Positions 1-8,712 of a DNA stretch of 64,000 bases are shown one piece after another. The number at the start of each line of letters is the position of its first letter. The stretch's first letter is position 1. Made by a program: the position numbers and the translations under genes. This DNA comes from Deltaproteobacteria bacterium (lineage in GTDB: Bacteria; Myxococcota_A; Polyangia; Nannocystales; Nannocystaceae), in the NCBI GenBank assembly GCA_016709225.1, contig JADJEE010000012.1, forward strand, positions 3,515,501 through 3,579,500, read 5' to 3'. The notes under the pieces are model-generated. The model did no database searches, was not told where the DNA came from, and saw nothing but the letters and a program-made list of their open reading frames with translations.

Positions 1-82
1 GTGGGCCGCGGTCGTGGGTGGAGGCGGGCAGGATCGCATCATTCGAGCCGCGTGCAGGATCGGGCGCGGGTGAGCTGGCGCG

Positions 83-853
83 TCATCGGAACGGCGCCGG
101 GGCGCGACCGATCGCGACCGCGAGCATGGGTGGGAGCTCGTGGGCCTGCCACACCTCGCAGATGGTGATGCCGTCGTGGGCGACGAGTGCGGTGCCGTCG
201 TCCTTGGGCGCGGTGCCGCCGTCCTCGGCATCGGGCCAACGCGCGGCCGTCAGCGGCAACGCGGCGCCGCCGGTGGCGAGCGAGAGCACGGTGCCGGTCC
301 ACCGCAGGCGCTCGATCGTGAACCGACGTCCGACGGGTTCGGCCGGGGCGAAGCGATCGCCCACGCCCGGACCGCAGAGCCCCACGAACTCCCCATCGAC
401 GCACTCGAGCAGCAGGCGCTCGACCCGGTCGCCACCGAACACCCAAGCGCGCGCCGCCGTGAACGCCAGCGCCTCGAGCTCGGCGCGGCTGCGATCGGCG
501 ACGTGCAGCTCCCTTCGCAGCGCGCTCGCGATCGCGCGGCGTGGGACCTCGCGACCCGCCAGCGCGCGGCGGTGCGACACCACCGCGCCGGCGGCGATCC
601 ACAGGCCGGCGCCCGTGAACGCCGAGCCGAGGATGCCGTCGAGCCCCAGCGGCGGCGGGCCGTCGAACCAGCGGCCCAGCCAGTAGTTCAGCACGGTGCC
701 GAGCAACGCCAGGGTGGCGAACACCGCGAAGCCGCCGCTGATGCCGTGCCCGCCGAACTCGAGCGCGGCGAAGCGGCCGACGTCGCCGGCGAGGAGTCGT
801 TGCTGCCGGCGCGCCGGCAACCGACGTAGCGTGCGTTGCAGCGAGTGGCTCAC
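83..853 (-). CDS. hypothetical two-span membrane protein
   Basis: A 256-residue protein of no family I recognise. Residues about 35-85 hold two hydrophobic segments (a FAVFATLALLGTVLNYWLG stretch and a GLWIAAGAVV stretch) separated by a short Pro/Gly loop, so it should be a double-pass inner-membrane protein with a soluble C-terminal domain of about 170 residues. The start is a GTG at 853, chosen because it follows the upstream stop (865-867) by 11 bases and third-position GC bias weakens before it; no strong Shine-Dalgarno is visible. It probably forms a two-gene operon with the lipoprotein at 865-2547 and may be anchored beside it in the envelope. The function is unknown. Confidence 0.7.
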   Translation of the reverse strand: MSHSLQRTLRRLPARRQQRLLAGDVGRFAALEFGGHGISGGFAVFATLALLGTVLNYWLGRWFDGPPPLGLDGILGSAFTGAGLWIAAGAVVSHRRALAGREVPRRAIASALRRELHVADRSRAELEALAFTAARAWVFGGDRVERLLLECVDGEFVGLCGPGVGDRFAPAEPVGRRFTIERLRWTGTVLSLATGGAALPLTAARWPDAEDGGTAPKDDGTALVAHDGITICEVWQAHELPPMLAVAIGRAPAPFR

Positions 854-864
854 GCGGACTTTCG

Positions 865-2547
865 TCAGGGCGCGGCAGGGTTGCGGAGCACGTCGTCGCA
901 GCGCTTGCGGCAGGCCGCCGGCGCACTGGCGGCGAACTCGGTGGTCCCGAGCGAGGTGATGCCGTTGGGCGTCACACGCATCATCTCCACGGCATCGTCG
1001 CTGCCGCCGAGCTCGACCAACAGCTCGCGGCCGCCGCGACGTTGCAGTCGCAGGCGCGCGCCGTTGCGATGGCCGCCTTGCTTTGCCACCACGCCCTGCT
1101 CGCCGAGCACGATCAGGTCCCACGCCTTGCCGCACGGGCCGTGATCCGAGAGGTACACCCGCACGCCCTCGCCGAGCTCGCAGATCATCCACTCGGCGGG
1201 CTTCTCGACGCTCTTGGGCTTGGCCTTGGTCGCGGCCACGAACGCCGCCATGCTCTCGTCCGAACCGAGCGTGCAGTCGTCGAGCGGCCGATTGCTCGGC
1301 GAGCCCGGGCGTGGCACCGGGTCGCGGTCCATGCCCCAGTCGCCGAGCACGCCGGGCCCGTCGCTGTCGGACAGTCGCTGCGTGCGTCGATGCCGGAGCA
1401 CTTCGCCGTCGAGCACCACGCCCGACAGCCGCGCCGATTCGTCGTCGACGTAGCCGCTGACGTAGCCGAGGCCATCGTGCGCGCGGAAGACCAGCGAGCC
1501 GAGTCCGCCGAGGTCGCCGACCGGCGCCATCACCCGGGTTTCACGATCCAAGAGGAAGTACAGCCCGCGATGGCTGCGGCAGTCGGTGCCGTCGAGGTGC
1601 TCGACCAGCTGGATGCGATCGTCGCGATGGCCGAAGATCGCGGTGGCCGGCATCACGCGGGTGTGGGTGCCGTCGTCGGCGAGTCGCTCGAGGAACGAGG
1701 CGCCGCGGCTCCAAGCGTCGCGCTCCTTCGACCACGCCGGAGTGTCGAGCTGGACCACCATCTTGCTCGGGTCGAGCTCGAGCGGCTCGCGGGCGGTGCC
1801 GCCGAGCCCGTAGATCTCGACCTCGGCCACCTGCAGATCGCCGCGCTTGGGCCCGTGGTACTCGAGCCCCTCGATCGTCACCGCCGTGGTCGCGATGGGC
1901 TTGCCGAACACGACGTAGACGTAGTCGCGGACGTCGGGCAGCTCGACGTCGACCCAGCCGTCGTCGGTGTGGATGCGGACCTTGGCGGGTCGCGGCTGCT
2001 TGTCGAACGCCTTGCCCTCCGCCGCCGCAAACAGGCGCACCGCCTGCAGCTGCGCGTCGTCGCCGAGGTGCATGCCGAGCGCACAGGGCTTGTAGGGATC
2101 GAGCTCGCAGGTCCAGGCCGTGCGCAGATCGTCGTCGCGCATGCGACCGACCTCGCCGTCGCCCTCGACCGCCCATGCCGGCACCTCCAGCGCGCCTGCG
2201 AGCGCGCGCAGGCCCTTCAAGCCCTGTAGGTTGAAGCCGAGGTGGGTCGCGCCGCGGGCCGCGTACGCGAGCTTGCGCTTGGCCCGTTCGAGCGGCGGCG
2301 GCGGCTCGTTCGAGGGCTCCGCCGGCTTCGCGACCGGCGGACGCTCGATCTGCGCCACCAGCTCCTCGGGTTCCTCGGTGGCGCCCTGCCCGGTGTCGTC
2401 GGCCGCGGGTTCGCCTTTGATCACGGCCTTCACCCGCTCGACCACGTTGCAGCCCGACGACATCGCGAGCGCGACGAGCCCGGCCACCCCGAAGGCCCGC
2501 ACTCCCGGCTGGCTCGACGCACGCACGACTCCCTGCATGGGTAGCAT
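865..2547 (-). CDS. lipoprotein with discoidin-like domain
   Basis: A secreted 560-residue protein. The N-terminus has a basic stretch, a hydrophobic core and a lipobox-like LAMSSGC, so lipidation at the Cys is predicted. An acidic/Pro-rich linker with EPSNEPPPPLERAK follows. The region around residues 105-230 (DDDLRTAWTCEL, VRIHTDDGW, VTIEGLEYHGP, VAEVEIYGL) has the look of a galactose-binding/discoidin-like (F5/8 type C) beta sandwich, which in other proteins binds glycans. The rest has no family I recognise. ATG codons at 2547 and 2538 are both possible starts. It is divergent from the membrane protein at 2626 across about 80 bases, which must hold both promoters, and is probably co-transcribed with the gene at 83-853. 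Confidence 0.8.
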   Translation of the reverse strand: MLPMQGVVRASSQPGVRAFGVAGLVALAMSSGCNVVERVKAVIKGEPAADDTGQGATEEPEELVAQIERPPVAKPAEPSNEPPPPLERAKRKLAYAARGATHLGFNLQGLKGLRALAGALEVPAWAVEGDGEVGRMRDDDLRTAWTCELDPYKPCALGMHLGDDAQLQAVRLFAAAEGKAFDKQPRPAKVRIHTDDGWVDVELPDVRDYVYVVFGKPIATTAVTIEGLEYHGPKRGDLQVAEVEIYGLGGTAREPLELDPSKMVVQLDTPAWSKERDAWSRGASFLERLADDGTHTRVMPATAIFGHRDDRIQLVEHLDGTDCRSHRGLYFLLDRETRVMAPVGDLGGLGSLVFRAHDGLGYVSGYVDDESARLSGVVLDGEVLRHRRTQRLSDSDGPGVLGDWGMDRDPVPRPGSPSNRPLDDCTLGSDESMAAFVAATKAKPKSVEKPAEWMICELGEGVRVYLSDHGPCGKAWDLIVLGEQGVVAKQGGHRNGARLRLQRRGGRELLVELGGSDDAVEMMRVTPNGITSLGTTEFAASAPAACRKRCDDVLRNPAAP

Positions 2548-2625
2548 AGCTTTGGCCCGCGAGGGGTCGGACAACCGCGCGCAATGGTGACGGAGCAGGC
2601 ACACCAAGGGCTATGCTGGCGGCGC

Positions 2626-4170
2626 ATGGCTTCGCGTCGGCGCTGGCTCTGGCTGCTGTTGCTGGCGCTCGCGACCGGCGCTGCCTGCCCGCTGCTGTCG
2701 CGGCTGATGAACGCCAACGAGCGGCCGCGCTTGCTGCAGGCGATCGCGATCGTCGATCACGGCAGCATCGCGCTCGATGCGGTCGTCGCACGGGGCATCG
2801 ATCCCGGCATCGACGTCGCGCGTGGTCTCGACGGCCGATTGCTGCCGAACAAGCCCCCTGGCGCGACGTTGCCGGCGGTGATCGCCTACGGCGCGCTGCG
2901 GCTGGTCGCCGCGGCGGGCGGCCCGACCCCGACGCTGTTCGCGCTCACGTGGTCGTCGCGACTGCTGGGCGCGTGGCTGCCGACGATGTTGCTCGCGTGG
3001 TCGATCGCGCGGCGCCTCGGTGATGACGATCGGGCGCGCGCCGCCGCCACGCTGGTGATCGTGAGCACGCCGATGCTGAGCTACGCGCACGTGCTGTTCG
3101 GCCACAGCCTCGCGGCGCTCTCGCTCTGGATCGGGGTGCTCTCCATCCACGACGCGCTGCACGACGATCGAGCCGCCCGCGCACGACGACACGCGGTGCT
3201 CGGCGGGTTCGTGGCCGCGTTCGCGGTGGTCGTGGAGTACGGCGCGATCGTTGCCGCGATCCCGTTGACCGCGATGCTGTGGCCCGCGCTGCGCGACCAT
3301 CGTCGGGCCACGGCGTGGGCCGCGGTCGCGGGCGCGGTCGTGCCGATGCTGGCGCTGGCTGCCTATCATCAGCTGGCGTTCGGCTCGCCGTGGTCGACCG
3401 GCTACCACCGAGTGGTCGACGAGGGCTTCGCGACCATCCACGGCCATGGTCTGCTCGGCTTCACGTGGCCGCACGCGGGACAGCTCGTCGAGGACCTGGT
3501 GTCACCGTGGGGGGGCCTGCTGTATTGGGCGCCGCTGGTGGTGTTCGTGCCGCTGGCCTGGCGCACGCCGGACCAGGCGGGCGTGCCCATGCGGACGATG
3601 ACGTGGATCTTCGTCGCGTTCCTCGTGCTCACGTTGGGGCTCGAGCAGGCCGGCGGTTGGCGCGTGGGTCCGCGCTACCTCGTGGCGGCGCTACCGATGC
3701 TCGCGCCGGCGTTCGTCGTGGTGCTGCGACGACTACGAGGGCGCGAGGGGGCGCTCGCGTTGCTGCTGGGCGCTGCCGTGTTCGCGACCGTGTGCAACGC
3801 CCTGGCGGCGAACCTCTTTCCGCACCTGGTGCCCGACGGCAATCCCCTGCGCGACCTGTTGATCCCGCTGCTGTGGCGCGGCATGCATCCCCACGGCATC
3901 GTGCCGTTCGCCGACGTGGTCGGCGGGCTCGCGGCCTTGGGGGCGCTGGGTTTCGTGCTGACGGCGAGCGTGCCCGCCGGGCGTCGCGCGGCGGTCGGTG
4001 GTGCGTCGCTGGTGGTGGCCGGCATCGTCGCCGCCGTCGCGTGGTCGTTGCCGAGCGCCGACGATGCCGATGCGACCCTCACGTCGATCGTGGCGATCTG
4101 GGAGCCGGGTGGCGCGCGCGAACCCAAACGCGTGCCGCTCGCCGAGGCGATCACCTCACCGTCGCGATGA
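2626..4170 (+). CDS. polytopic membrane protein, glycosyltransferase-like
   Basis: A 514-residue, highly hydrophobic protein with roughly ten to twelve membrane segments. The N-terminus (RRWLWLLLLALATGAACPLL) is followed by a luminal-type loop with NERPRLLQAIAIVDHGSIALD, a pattern seen in GT-C fold or PMT/ArnT-like membrane proteins that use polyprenyl-linked sugars. I infer an envelope glycan or lipid modification role, but no catalytic acidic motif is clear enough to prove it. The start is the ATG at 2626, which puts the first hydrophobic segment at the N-terminus; an in-frame GTG or ATG further upstream would add Cys/His-rich residues that do not look translated. It is monocistronic as far as visible. 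Confidence 0.7.
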   Translation: MASRRRWLWLLLLALATGAACPLLSRLMNANERPRLLQAIAIVDHGSIALDAVVARGIDPGIDVARGLDGRLLPNKPPGATLPAVIAYGALRLVAAAGGPTPTLFALTWSSRLLGAWLPTMLLAWSIARRLGDDDRARAAATLVIVSTPMLSYAHVLFGHSLAALSLWIGVLSIHDALHDDRAARARRHAVLGGFVAAFAVVVEYGAIVAAIPLTAMLWPALRDHRRATAWAAVAGAVVPMLALAAYHQLAFGSPWSTGYHRVVDEGFATIHGHGLLGFTWPHAGQLVEDLVSPWGGLLYWAPLVVFVPLAWRTPDQAGVPMRTMTWIFVAFLVLTLGLEQAGGWRVGPRYLVAALPMLAPAFVVVLRRLRGREGALALLLGAAVFATVCNALAANLFPHLVPDGNPLRDLLIPLLWRGMHPHGIVPFADVVGGLAALGALGFVLTASVPAGRRAAVGGASLVVAGIVAAVAWSLPSADDADATLTSIVAIWEPGGAREPKRVPLAEAITSPSR

Positions 4171-4200
4171 GCAGCACGTGCCCGGACGGAGAATTCTGTC

Positions 4201-4257
4201 TTGACGCGCTTCGTCGACAGTTGTAGTACTACGACCGTAGTACTACAAGCGTAGTAC
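4201..4257 (+). promoter_or_regulatory. BlaI/MecI-type operator and promoter
   Basis: Bases 4221-4248 form a perfect inverted repeat with 13-base arms (left arm TTGTAGTACTACG) and a 2-base centre, and a further half site GTAGTAC lies at 4251-4257. The core GTAGTACTAC resembles the TACTACA/TGTAGTA dyads bound by BlaI/MecI-family repressors. A -35-like TTGACG at 4201-4206 is followed 17 bases later by a weak -10-like TAGTAC inside the palindrome, so a bound repressor would block polymerase. It ends 14 bases before the repressor start, implying autoregulation of the repressor-M56 pair. Confidence 0.8.
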
Positions 4258-4271
4258 GGGACGCCGAGACC

Positions 4272-4667
4272 ATGTCCGATGCCCAGCTGAGTGACCTGCA
4301 GCTCGCGCTGCTGCGGGTGTTGTGGGACCGCGACGAAGCCACCGCCGCCGACGTCCACGAGGCCCTGCGCGAGCAGGACCGCGCGCTCGCACCGACCACG
4401 GTTGCGACGCTGCTGCAGCGCCTCGAGAAGCGCGGCCTCGTGACCCACACGATGCGCGGTCGCAGCTATGTGTACCGCGCAAGCGTCCCCGAGCACGAGG
4501 TGCGCCGCACGATGCTCGCGAAGCTCACCGAGTTCTTCTTCGGCGGCAATCCGACGGCACTCGTCAGTCATCTGCTCGGCAGTCGATCGATCGATGCCGA
4601 GGAACTCGCTGCGATCGACCGACTGCTCGCCGATCGGCGGGAATCCGAGTCGGAAGACCCAAGTTAG
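4272..4667 (+). CDS. BlaI/MecI/CopY family transcriptional repressor
   Basis: A 131-residue winged-helix repressor. Residues about 5-75 match the family pattern: LSDLQLALLRVLWDRDEATAADV, then PTTVATLLQRLEKRGLV, the recognition helix, then a wing with GRSYVYRA. The C-terminal part (VRRTMLAKLTEFFFGGNPTAL) is the usual dimerisation helix pair. In the family, the dimer sits on a dyad operator and is inactivated by cleavage triggered by the partner BlaR1/M56 protein. A perfect dyad lies directly upstream and an M56 peptidase gene starts 32 bases downstream, so the two very likely form an autoregulated operon. No beta-lactamase gene is adjacent. Confidence 0.92.
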   Translation: MSDAQLSDLQLALLRVLWDRDEATAADVHEALREQDRALAPTTVATLLQRLEKRGLVTHTMRGRSYVYRASVPEHEVRRTMLAKLTEFFFGGNPTALVSHLLGSRSIDAEELAAIDRLLADRRESESEDPS

Positions 4668-4699
4668 CCACCAACTCTCGACCCATCCGAGGTGTTCCC

Positions 4700-6373
4700 A
4701 TGGTTACGACGATCCTGTCGTGGGCGCTGACCTATGCGCTGCACAGCACCGCGCTCATCTGTACGATCTGGCTGGTGACCCGCGCGGTGCCGCGGATCTC
4801 GCTGTCGATGCAGGAGTCGCTGTGGAAGCTCGCGCTGGTCGGCGGCATCCTCACCGCGAGTGTGCAACAGGCCGGTGAGCTCGCGCCGCCGTGGGGGCAC
4901 CTGGGCCTGCCACAGGCGCTACAGACCACCGAGCAGCCCGCGGTCGCGACGCTCGCCGCCGCGCCCACGTCCGACGCACGGCCGGCGCAGCTGCAACATC
5001 GCGCCGGCGAGCTGACGATCGTCGCCACGCGTGCGAGCGCACCGCGACCGGTCGCGGCGATGGCCAGCCCGGCGAGGCCACCCAGCGCGTGGCCGTGGGT
5101 GCTGCTGTCGCTCATCGGCGCCGGCGCGGTGTTCGGCCTCGTGCGGCTCGGCGTCGCCGCCCATCGCCTGCGCAAGCAGCTCGCGAACCGTCGCGACGTG
5201 ATCGAAGATCCCCTGCTCGAGAGCTGGCTGGCGCTGTGCAACAAGGCCGAGCTGCCCAAGCGCGTGCGGCTCTCGGCGAGCGCCACGCTGCCGTCGCCGG
5301 TCGCGTTGGCCCGTCGCGAGGTCTGCATCCCCGAGCGCGCGATCGAGGGCCTCACACCGCTGCAGCAGCAGGGCATGCTGGCGCACGAGCTCGCCCACGT
5401 CGTTCGCCGCGATGCATGGTGGCTGCACGCCAGCGCGATCGTCGAGGCGTTGCTCTTCTTCCAACCGCTCAATCACCTCGCGCGGCGCAAGCTCGAAGAG
5501 GTCGCCGAGTTCCAGTGCGACGACTGGGCCGCGCGCCACAGCGGCACCGGGGTGCACCTCGCGAAGTGCCTCGCCGAGGTCGCCGCGTGGGTCGAGCGAC
5601 AGCCGGCGACGATCGCCGCACCGGCGATGGCGAGTGTTCGTTCGCCGATCGTGAAGCGCATCCGTCGACTGCTCGATGATCAACGGCGTCAGGCCGGGCG
5701 CCAGCACGGTCGGCCCGCGTGGCGGGCCGGGGTCGGGCTGGGCCTGCTGGGCGCGACCGCGTGGCTGGTGCCGGGCGCCCGTGCACAGGCCGAGCCGCTC
5801 GCGATCGCCCCGCGCGTCGCCGAGCCGAGCGCGACCATCGTGGTCGAGGACCTCGATGGCGCCGATGGCCACGACCGCGCCCGCGTGCGCATCGTCGGTC
5901 GCGACGAGACCGTCGAGCTCGACGTGGCGGCCCCGCGCGCGTTGCCGCCACCGCCACCGCCGCCGCTGCCGGCCGCACCGCCGCCACCGCCCCGCGAGCA
6001 CGGCGTCAGCATCATCATCCACGGTGGCTGGTGGTTCGACGGCCCGTTCTCGCCGTGGGGTGGACGCGGTGCCATCGAGCTGCACGGTCTCTTCGACGGC
6101 GATGATCTCTTCGACGACGGCGCGTTCGAGTTCGACCTCGAGGCGAGTGCCGACGCGTACGAAGACGCGCTCGAGGAGGCTGCGCGTGCGCAGGAGCGCG
6201 CCGTCGAGGCGGCGCAGGACGCCTTCGAGCGTGCCCAGGAGGAATCCTCGTGGCACCAGCGGCGCCACCGTCCCGCGTCGCAGGACGATGCGTGGGTGCC
6301 ATGGTCCACGAGGCCAACGGGCCACGTCGAGGCGGAGCCGGCGCCCGCATCTGCGCCGCTCGTCTCGCTGTGA
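4700..6373 (+). CDS. M56 (BlaR1-like) family membrane metallopeptidase
   Basis: A 557-residue integral membrane zinc protease. Membrane spans are visible at about 5-25, 38-56, 130-152 and 338-358. The cytosolic catalytic domain has HELAH at 229-233 and the family's EFxCDDWA signature with Glu270 as the likely third zinc ligand. In BlaR1/MecR1 a C-terminal extracytoplasmic penicillin-binding domain drives the protease; here that domain is absent. Instead there is a Pro-rich stretch, a Gly/Trp patch (IIIHGGWWFDG), an acidic segment and an Ala/Glu helix rich in Arg. The signal sensed is therefore unlikely to be a beta-lactam acylating this protein. The ATG at 4700 has GAGGTG 5 bases upstream. 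Confidence 0.9.
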   Translation: MVTTILSWALTYALHSTALICTIWLVTRAVPRISLSMQESLWKLALVGGILTASVQQAGELAPPWGHLGLPQALQTTEQPAVATLAAAPTSDARPAQLQHRAGELTIVATRASAPRPVAAMASPARPPSAWPWVLLSLIGAGAVFGLVRLGVAAHRLRKQLANRRDVIEDPLLESWLALCNKAELPKRVRLSASATLPSPVALARREVCIPERAIEGLTPLQQQGMLAHELAHVVRRDAWWLHASAIVEALLFFQPLNHLARRKLEEVAEFQCDDWAARHSGTGVHLAKCLAEVAAWVERQPATIAAPAMASVRSPIVKRIRRLLDDQRRQAGRQHGRPAWRAGVGLGLLGATAWLVPGARAQAEPLAIAPRVAEPSATIVVEDLDGADGHDRARVRIVGRDETVELDVAAPRALPPPPPPPLPAAPPPPPREHGVSIIIHGGWWFDGPFSPWGGRGAIELHGLFDGDDLFDDGAFEFDLEASADAYEDALEEAARAQERAVEAAQDAFERAQEESSWHQRRHRPASQDDAWVPWSTRPTGHVEAEPAPASAPLVSL

Positions 6374-6420
6374 AGGGACCGCCGTCGTCGAACACGACGC
6401 TGGGCTTTGCGGGGCGAGCC

Positions 6421-6437
6421 GGGTTTGATACAAACCC
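6421..6437. repeat. 17-base perfect palindrome, possible operator
   Basis: GGGTTTG-ATA-CAAACCC, with 7-base arms and a 3-base centre, is unusually AT-rich for this window. It lies 48 bases after the M56 stop and 7 bases before a possible small gene (ATG at 6445). It has no T-run, so an operator is more likely than a terminator. Confidence 0.45.
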
Positions 6438-6444
6438 GACGCCG

Positions 6445-6648
6445 ATGGCAAAGCCCCGCGACGCCGCCACCTCTTCCGAGCTCACGCCCCCGCGTGAATC
6501 GTCGCGGTCGCAGGCCAGCCTCGTCGTCGAGACCTGCCCCGCGGGTCCGCGCACGACCATGCCGCCCACGCCGCGCACGTTGGGGCCGCGCCGTCCGACC
6601 AGCGGCTTCACGGTCGAGTGCCACGTGCTGCCGCGCCGTCGCCCGTGA
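6445..6648 (+). CDS. possible small protein, 67 residues
   Basis: The frame has strong G/C third-position bias from the ATG onward and overlaps the start of the HAD gene by the four bases GTGA, a typical translational-coupling arrangement. The product is Ser/Thr/Pro/Arg-rich with two Cys residues and no signal peptide or membrane segment. I recognise no family. The evidence for expression is only codon bias, the coupling overlap and the palindrome just upstream, so it could be a spurious frame. Confidence 0.4.
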   Translation: MAKPRDAATSSELTPPRESSRSQASLVVETCPAGPRTTMPPTPRTLGPRRPTSGFTVECHVLPRRRP

Positions 6649-7322
6649 ACCCGCGCGAGCGCGTCGCCTCCGCGCGGGCGCGGGGACGCCTGCAGGCCGT
6701 CACCATCGACGCCGCAGGCACGCTCGTGCATCCACGCGAGTCGATCGCGGCGACCTACGCCGAGCTGGCGAAGGGCTTCGGCGCATCGGCCTCGAGCGCT
6801 GCGATCGCTGCCGCGCTCCGACCCGCGATGGCGCGCCATCGTGGGCTGCGGGCCGTCGACCCGGCGTGGCGGGCCTACTGGGCCGCCGTCATCGCCGACA
6901 CCACTGGCGTCGACGTGCCCGGGTTGACCGACGCGCTGCTCGATCACTTCGCGGGCGCGAAGGCGTGGCGTGTGGCCGACGGCGCACTCGCGTGCGTGCA
7001 GTCGCTGCGTCAGGTGGGGCTGCGCGTTGGCGTGCTGTCGAACTGGGACCTGCGGCTGCACGGCACGCTCGCGGCGCTCGGCATCGCCGAGGCCTTCGAT
7101 GCTGTGATGAGCTCCGCCGAGCTCGGCTGCGAGAAGCCCGACCCGCAGGCGTTCGAGCGCGCAGCGTCGCGGCTCCGCGCACCCGTGGCCGAGTTGGTCC
7201 ACGTCGGCGATGACGACGAGGACGACATCATCGGGGCGACGGGGGCCGGCGCGATGGCGCTGCACATCGTGCGCGACGCCGGCGGCTTCGACGGCCTCGC
7301 CTCGCTGCTGCGCGGCGCATAG
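6645..7322 (+). CDS. HAD-superfamily hydrolase, subfamily IA type
   Basis: A 225-residue HAD-fold phosphatase-like protein. Motif I is TIDAAGTLVHP: the nucleophile Asp is present, but the usual second Asp (DxD) is Ala, a variant also found in DREG-2-like members. Motif II is VGVLSNWD, motif III the Lys in ELGCEKPDPQ, and motif IV GDDDEDDIIGA. The helical cap lies between about residues 25 and 95. Loss of the motif I acid/base suggests weak or altered phosphatase activity. The GTG at 6645 is preferred because it overlaps the upstream small frame; a GTG at 6618 would add nine residues. The substrate is unknown. Confidence 0.85.
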   Translation: MNPRERVASARARGRLQAVTIDAAGTLVHPRESIAATYAELAKGFGASASSAAIAAALRPAMARHRGLRAVDPAWRAYWAAVIADTTGVDVPGLTDALLDHFAGAKAWRVADGALACVQSLRQVGLRVGVLSNWDLRLHGTLAALGIAEAFDAVMSSAELGCEKPDPQAFERAASRLRAPVAELVHVGDDDEDDIIGATGAGAMALHIVRDAGGFDGLASLLRGA

Positions 7323-7407
7323 TACGTGCCGAGCGCCCGCCTGCCCGCGCACGGGGTGCGCCCAGCGACGAGGAGCGCGCCGCACATCGCCTGATACCAT
7401 CCCCGCC

Positions 7408-8613
7408 GTGCGCGCATGGCTCGGCGTGATGGTGTGGACGACGGCGGCCTGCGGGCCGTGGACGCCGATCGATCACGGTGCGATCGTGGTCGGCGGTAGC
7501 AGCTCCGGCGTCGCCAGCAGCTCCGGTGATGATGCGCCGTCCCAGCAGGATTGCCTCGCGCTCGCGGCCTGCTTCGAGCGCCGCATCGATCTCGCGGTCG
7601 GGCTTGCGCCCCGCGATCTCGCGGTCGGCGAGATCGACGGCAACGGCGCGCCGGATCTCGTGGTCCGGGGTGACGCACCGGTGGGGAGCGCTCGGGTGGT
7701 GGTGCTGCAGTCGCGGGAGCGCTTCACGATCCTCCCGGCGGCGGTCGACGCGGGGCTCGGTGCCGCATTGGTCGACGTGGATCGCGACGGCCACCACGAT
7801 CTCGTGAGCGCCAACGGTGTGGTGCTCGAGCTCCGCAGCGGCGCCTCGACGCTCACCAGCGTGGTCGAGTCTGCGGCGCTGCCTCAGGCGCCGGTGTCGT
7901 TGGTCGTGATGCCCGCGGGCGACGACGGCGAGAGTCTGTACGCGGTCGCCGAGCTGGCCGATCCGGGCGGCATCGCGACCGTGCGGCTGGCCGGCGGCGC
8001 GTTCGGTGAGGTGGTGCAGCTCACCGCGTACGGTCAGAGCTCCGATTTCTCGTACGCGTCGAACGGCATCGACCTCGGCGACGTCGATGCCGACGGCCGC
8101 GTCGACGCGCTCGCCGTGATCGACATGCACGGCGCGGGCACGTTCCAGGCCGAGGTGCGTGTGTGGCCGGCGAGTCAGGGCCACTACGGCGTGCAGTGGT
8201 TCTCGGGCGAGGGGCACCACCAAGGTGTGGGCGACGTCGACGCCGACGGTCACGACGACCTGCTGGTGCTCGAGTTCTACGGCCGCCTGCATCGCTTCGC
8301 GTGGACGGGCCCGTCCTCGATCGCCGACATCGACGGCTGGGGCGCGGCGGCGGCGAACGTCATCGAGGTCGGTGACGTGTCGGGCGACGGCATCGCCGAC
8401 GTCGTGCTGGCGCGGCACGGCAACGACGAGGACCCGCGGCTCGATCTCCTGACCGACTGGGACGACGGCACGCCGGTCATCCACGAACTCGCGCTCGATC
8501 ACGAGTTCGACGTGCTGCTGCTGGCCGACGTCGACGGCGACCATCGCGACGACATCATCGGCGGCAGCATCTCGCGCCAGAGCGTGACCGTGCTGTACGC
8601 GGGCATGCCGTGA
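7408..8613 (+). CDS. FG-GAP/VCBS repeat lipoprotein
   Basis: A 401-residue secreted protein. It has a short signal sequence ending in a TTAAC lipobox, then a Ser/Gly linker (VVGGSSSGVASSSG), then repeated Asp-rich calcium loops typical of FG-GAP/VCBS beta propellers: EIDGNGAPDLV, DVDRDGHHDLV, DVDADGRVDAL, DVDADGHDDLL, DVSGDGIADVV and DVDGDHRDDII. At least six such loops at regular spacing suggest a single propeller. A surface or periplasmic binding role is inferred; no catalytic domain is visible. The GTG start at 7408 gives the signal sequence. The gene is similar in design to that at 32121-33812. Confidence 0.85.
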   Translation: MRAWLGVMVWTTAACGPWTPIDHGAIVVGGSSSGVASSSGDDAPSQQDCLALAACFERRIDLAVGLAPRDLAVGEIDGNGAPDLVVRGDAPVGSARVVVLQSRERFTILPAAVDAGLGAALVDVDRDGHHDLVSANGVVLELRSGASTLTSVVESAALPQAPVSLVVMPAGDDGESLYAVAELADPGGIATVRLAGGAFGEVVQLTAYGQSSDFSYASNGIDLGDVDADGRVDALAVIDMHGAGTFQAEVRVWPASQGHYGVQWFSGEGHHQGVGDVDADGHDDLLVLEFYGRLHRFAWTGPSSIADIDGWGAAAANVIEVGDVSGDGIADVVLARHGNDEDPRLDLLTDWDDGTPVIHELALDHEFDVLLLADVDGDHRDDIIGGSISRQSVTVLYAGMP

Positions 8614-8712
8614 CGCCGCGCTCGCGCGGCGAAACGCCACGCATTTCCCGCCGGTAAACCCCGGGTGGAGCGCCGATCGATCGGGCGCGGGGGTGCGTCG
8701 AAGCGGCCGTCC

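Noticed and set aside
1..82. End of a gene at the left edge
   Set aside because: No frame shows bias or a domain in this short stretch, so no feature was called.
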